Assembly (NCBI GenBank): GCA_015069195.1
Contig: SVJA01000003.1
Coordinates: 62,001-126,000 of the forward strand
Direction of reading: 5' to 3'
DNA from: Oscillospiraceae bacterium
GTDB taxonomy: Bacteria > Bacillota > Clostridia > UBA1212
DNA length: 64,000 nt
Of the stretch, positions 63,524 to 64,000 are shown in pieces. Within the stretch, counting starts at the first letter, position 1. Each line of letters begins with the position of its first letter. A program made the position numbers and the translations under genes. The notes under the pieces are model-generated. The model did not search any database. It was not told the DNA's origin and saw only the letters and a list, made by a program, of their open reading frames with translations.

Positions 63524-64000
63524 ATGAGTGATAATAAAAATCCTATAGTAACACTTGATATTACAAACTACGGCAAAATTGAAATCGAACTTTATCCGGA
63601 CATTGCTCCGAACACCGTAAACAGTTTCATATCGTTGGTAAAGAGCGGTTTCTACGACGGGATTATTTTCCACAGAGTAGTTACAGACTTTATGATTCAG
63701 GGCGGTGATCCGACAGGCACAGGTATGGGCGGTCCCGGCTATCACATTAAAGGTGAGTTTTCCGCAAACGGTTTCAAAAATGATTTGCATCACGCACCCG
63801 GTGTAATTTCAATGGCTCGTGCAATGGACAAAGATTCTGCAGGTTCGCAGTTCTTCATAATGCATGGCGATGCACCGTTTCTTGACGGACAGTATGCAGG
63901 ATTCGGAAAAGTTGTGAACGGAATGGCAGTAGTTGACGCAATTGCCAACTGCGATGTAGACAATCCTTTTTCACAGTCCCCAAGACCGCTTGAACCGGTA
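63524..64000 (+). CDS. Cyclophilin-type peptidyl-prolyl isomerase 3 (3' end outside window)
   Basis: 159 residues are in the window from ATG 63524, behind AAAGGGAG, open to the window edge. There is no signal peptide, so this copy is cytoplasmic. FYDGIIFHRVVTDFMIQGGDP, GVISMARAMDKDSAGSQFFIMH and FLDGQYAGFGKVVNGM match the core of PpiB. The pair of lipoprotein copies upstream is probably derived from this one or the reverse. Confidence 0.93.
   Translation, partial: MSDNKNPIVTLDITNYGKIEIELYPDIAPNTVNSFISLVKSGFYDGIIFHRVVTDFMIQGGDPTGTGMGGPGYHIKGEFSANGFKNDLHHAPGVISMARAMDKDSAGSQFFIMHGDAPFLDGQYAGFGKVVNGMAVVDAIANCDVDNPFSQSPRPLEPV

Overview
The window looks like a chromosomal segment of an AT-rich, anaerobic, spore-forming Firmicute of the class Clostridia. 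The evidence is spoIIE behind tandem Spo0A-like boxes, SOS boxes of the GAAC-N4-GTTC type at a yneA-like gene, clostridial gene orders (ireB-ruvX-DUF1292, recA-recX-rimO-pgsA-plsX-acpP-rnc, cdaA-cdaR), strong AGGAGG ribosome binding sites, many TTG/GTG starts and a dockerin-tailed secreted protein. I see no phage, transposase or CRISPR array. I cannot name the species.

Layout. 1-5.0 kb: the end of a signal peptidase gene, a four-gene minus-strand glycan operon (initiating sugar transferase, two GT4 glycosyltransferases, CapE/FnlA-type dehydratase), tRNA-Arg and a YerC-like regulator. 5.2-10.4 kb: a compact Tad pilus cluster (CpaF, TadB, TadC, Flp pilin) followed by an FHA-domain protein and an MreB-family protein. 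10.5-17.4 kb: murC, a thioredoxin, a DivIVA-like protein, the c-di-AMP cyclase pair cdaA-cdaR and the yneA-like gene. 17.7-32.1 kb: gdhA, a TarI-like cytidylyltransferase with a transglutaminase/dockerin protein, a large unknown surface protein, tRNA-Thr and tRNA-Tyr, a run of accessory genes, nagB, a polysaccharide deacetylase and ireB-ruvX-DUF1292. 32.2-50.3 kb: a lipid kinase, rpsO-pnp, spoIIE, YgiQ, RNase J, and the recA to rnc run. 50.3-64 kb: comEA, a repeat-rich intergenic region, GH43, deoD-deoB, asparaginase, a large NlpC/P60-like surface protein, an aconitase-family hydratase and three tandem cyclophilins.

The most interesting content is in two stretches without long ORFs, 35.9-36.5 kb and 51.0-51.9 kb. 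Each holds a small gene, too short for ordinary ORF calling, for a hydrophobic peptide of 28 or 39 residues behind a very strong Shine-Dalgarno sequence. In each locus I read the same architecture: a TTTACA-N17 promoter, a stem-loop at the predicted 5' end, a leader of about 100 nt, the peptide, a hairpin over or next to the stop codon, and a convergent TTGACA-N17-TAATAT promoter for an antisense RNA of about 100 nt. The layout matches type I toxin-antitoxin systems of the TxpA/RatA or BsrG/SR4 kind. The toxin leader and the segment after the toxin gene are complementary to each other, nearly perfectly over 23 nt in the second locus. A palindrome (ATTTCCCGGGAAAT or a half of it) lies in the promoter spacers of recA and comEA and also upstream of both toxin promoters, which suggests a shared regulator of DNA repair, DNA uptake and the toxins.

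Other points of note are a pnp start codon whose only good Shine-Dalgarno sequence lies 62 nt upstream across a hairpin, a lipoprotein gene broken by one base in an A-run just after its start codon, and a nearly identical 30-bp promoter block before two neighbouring genes.
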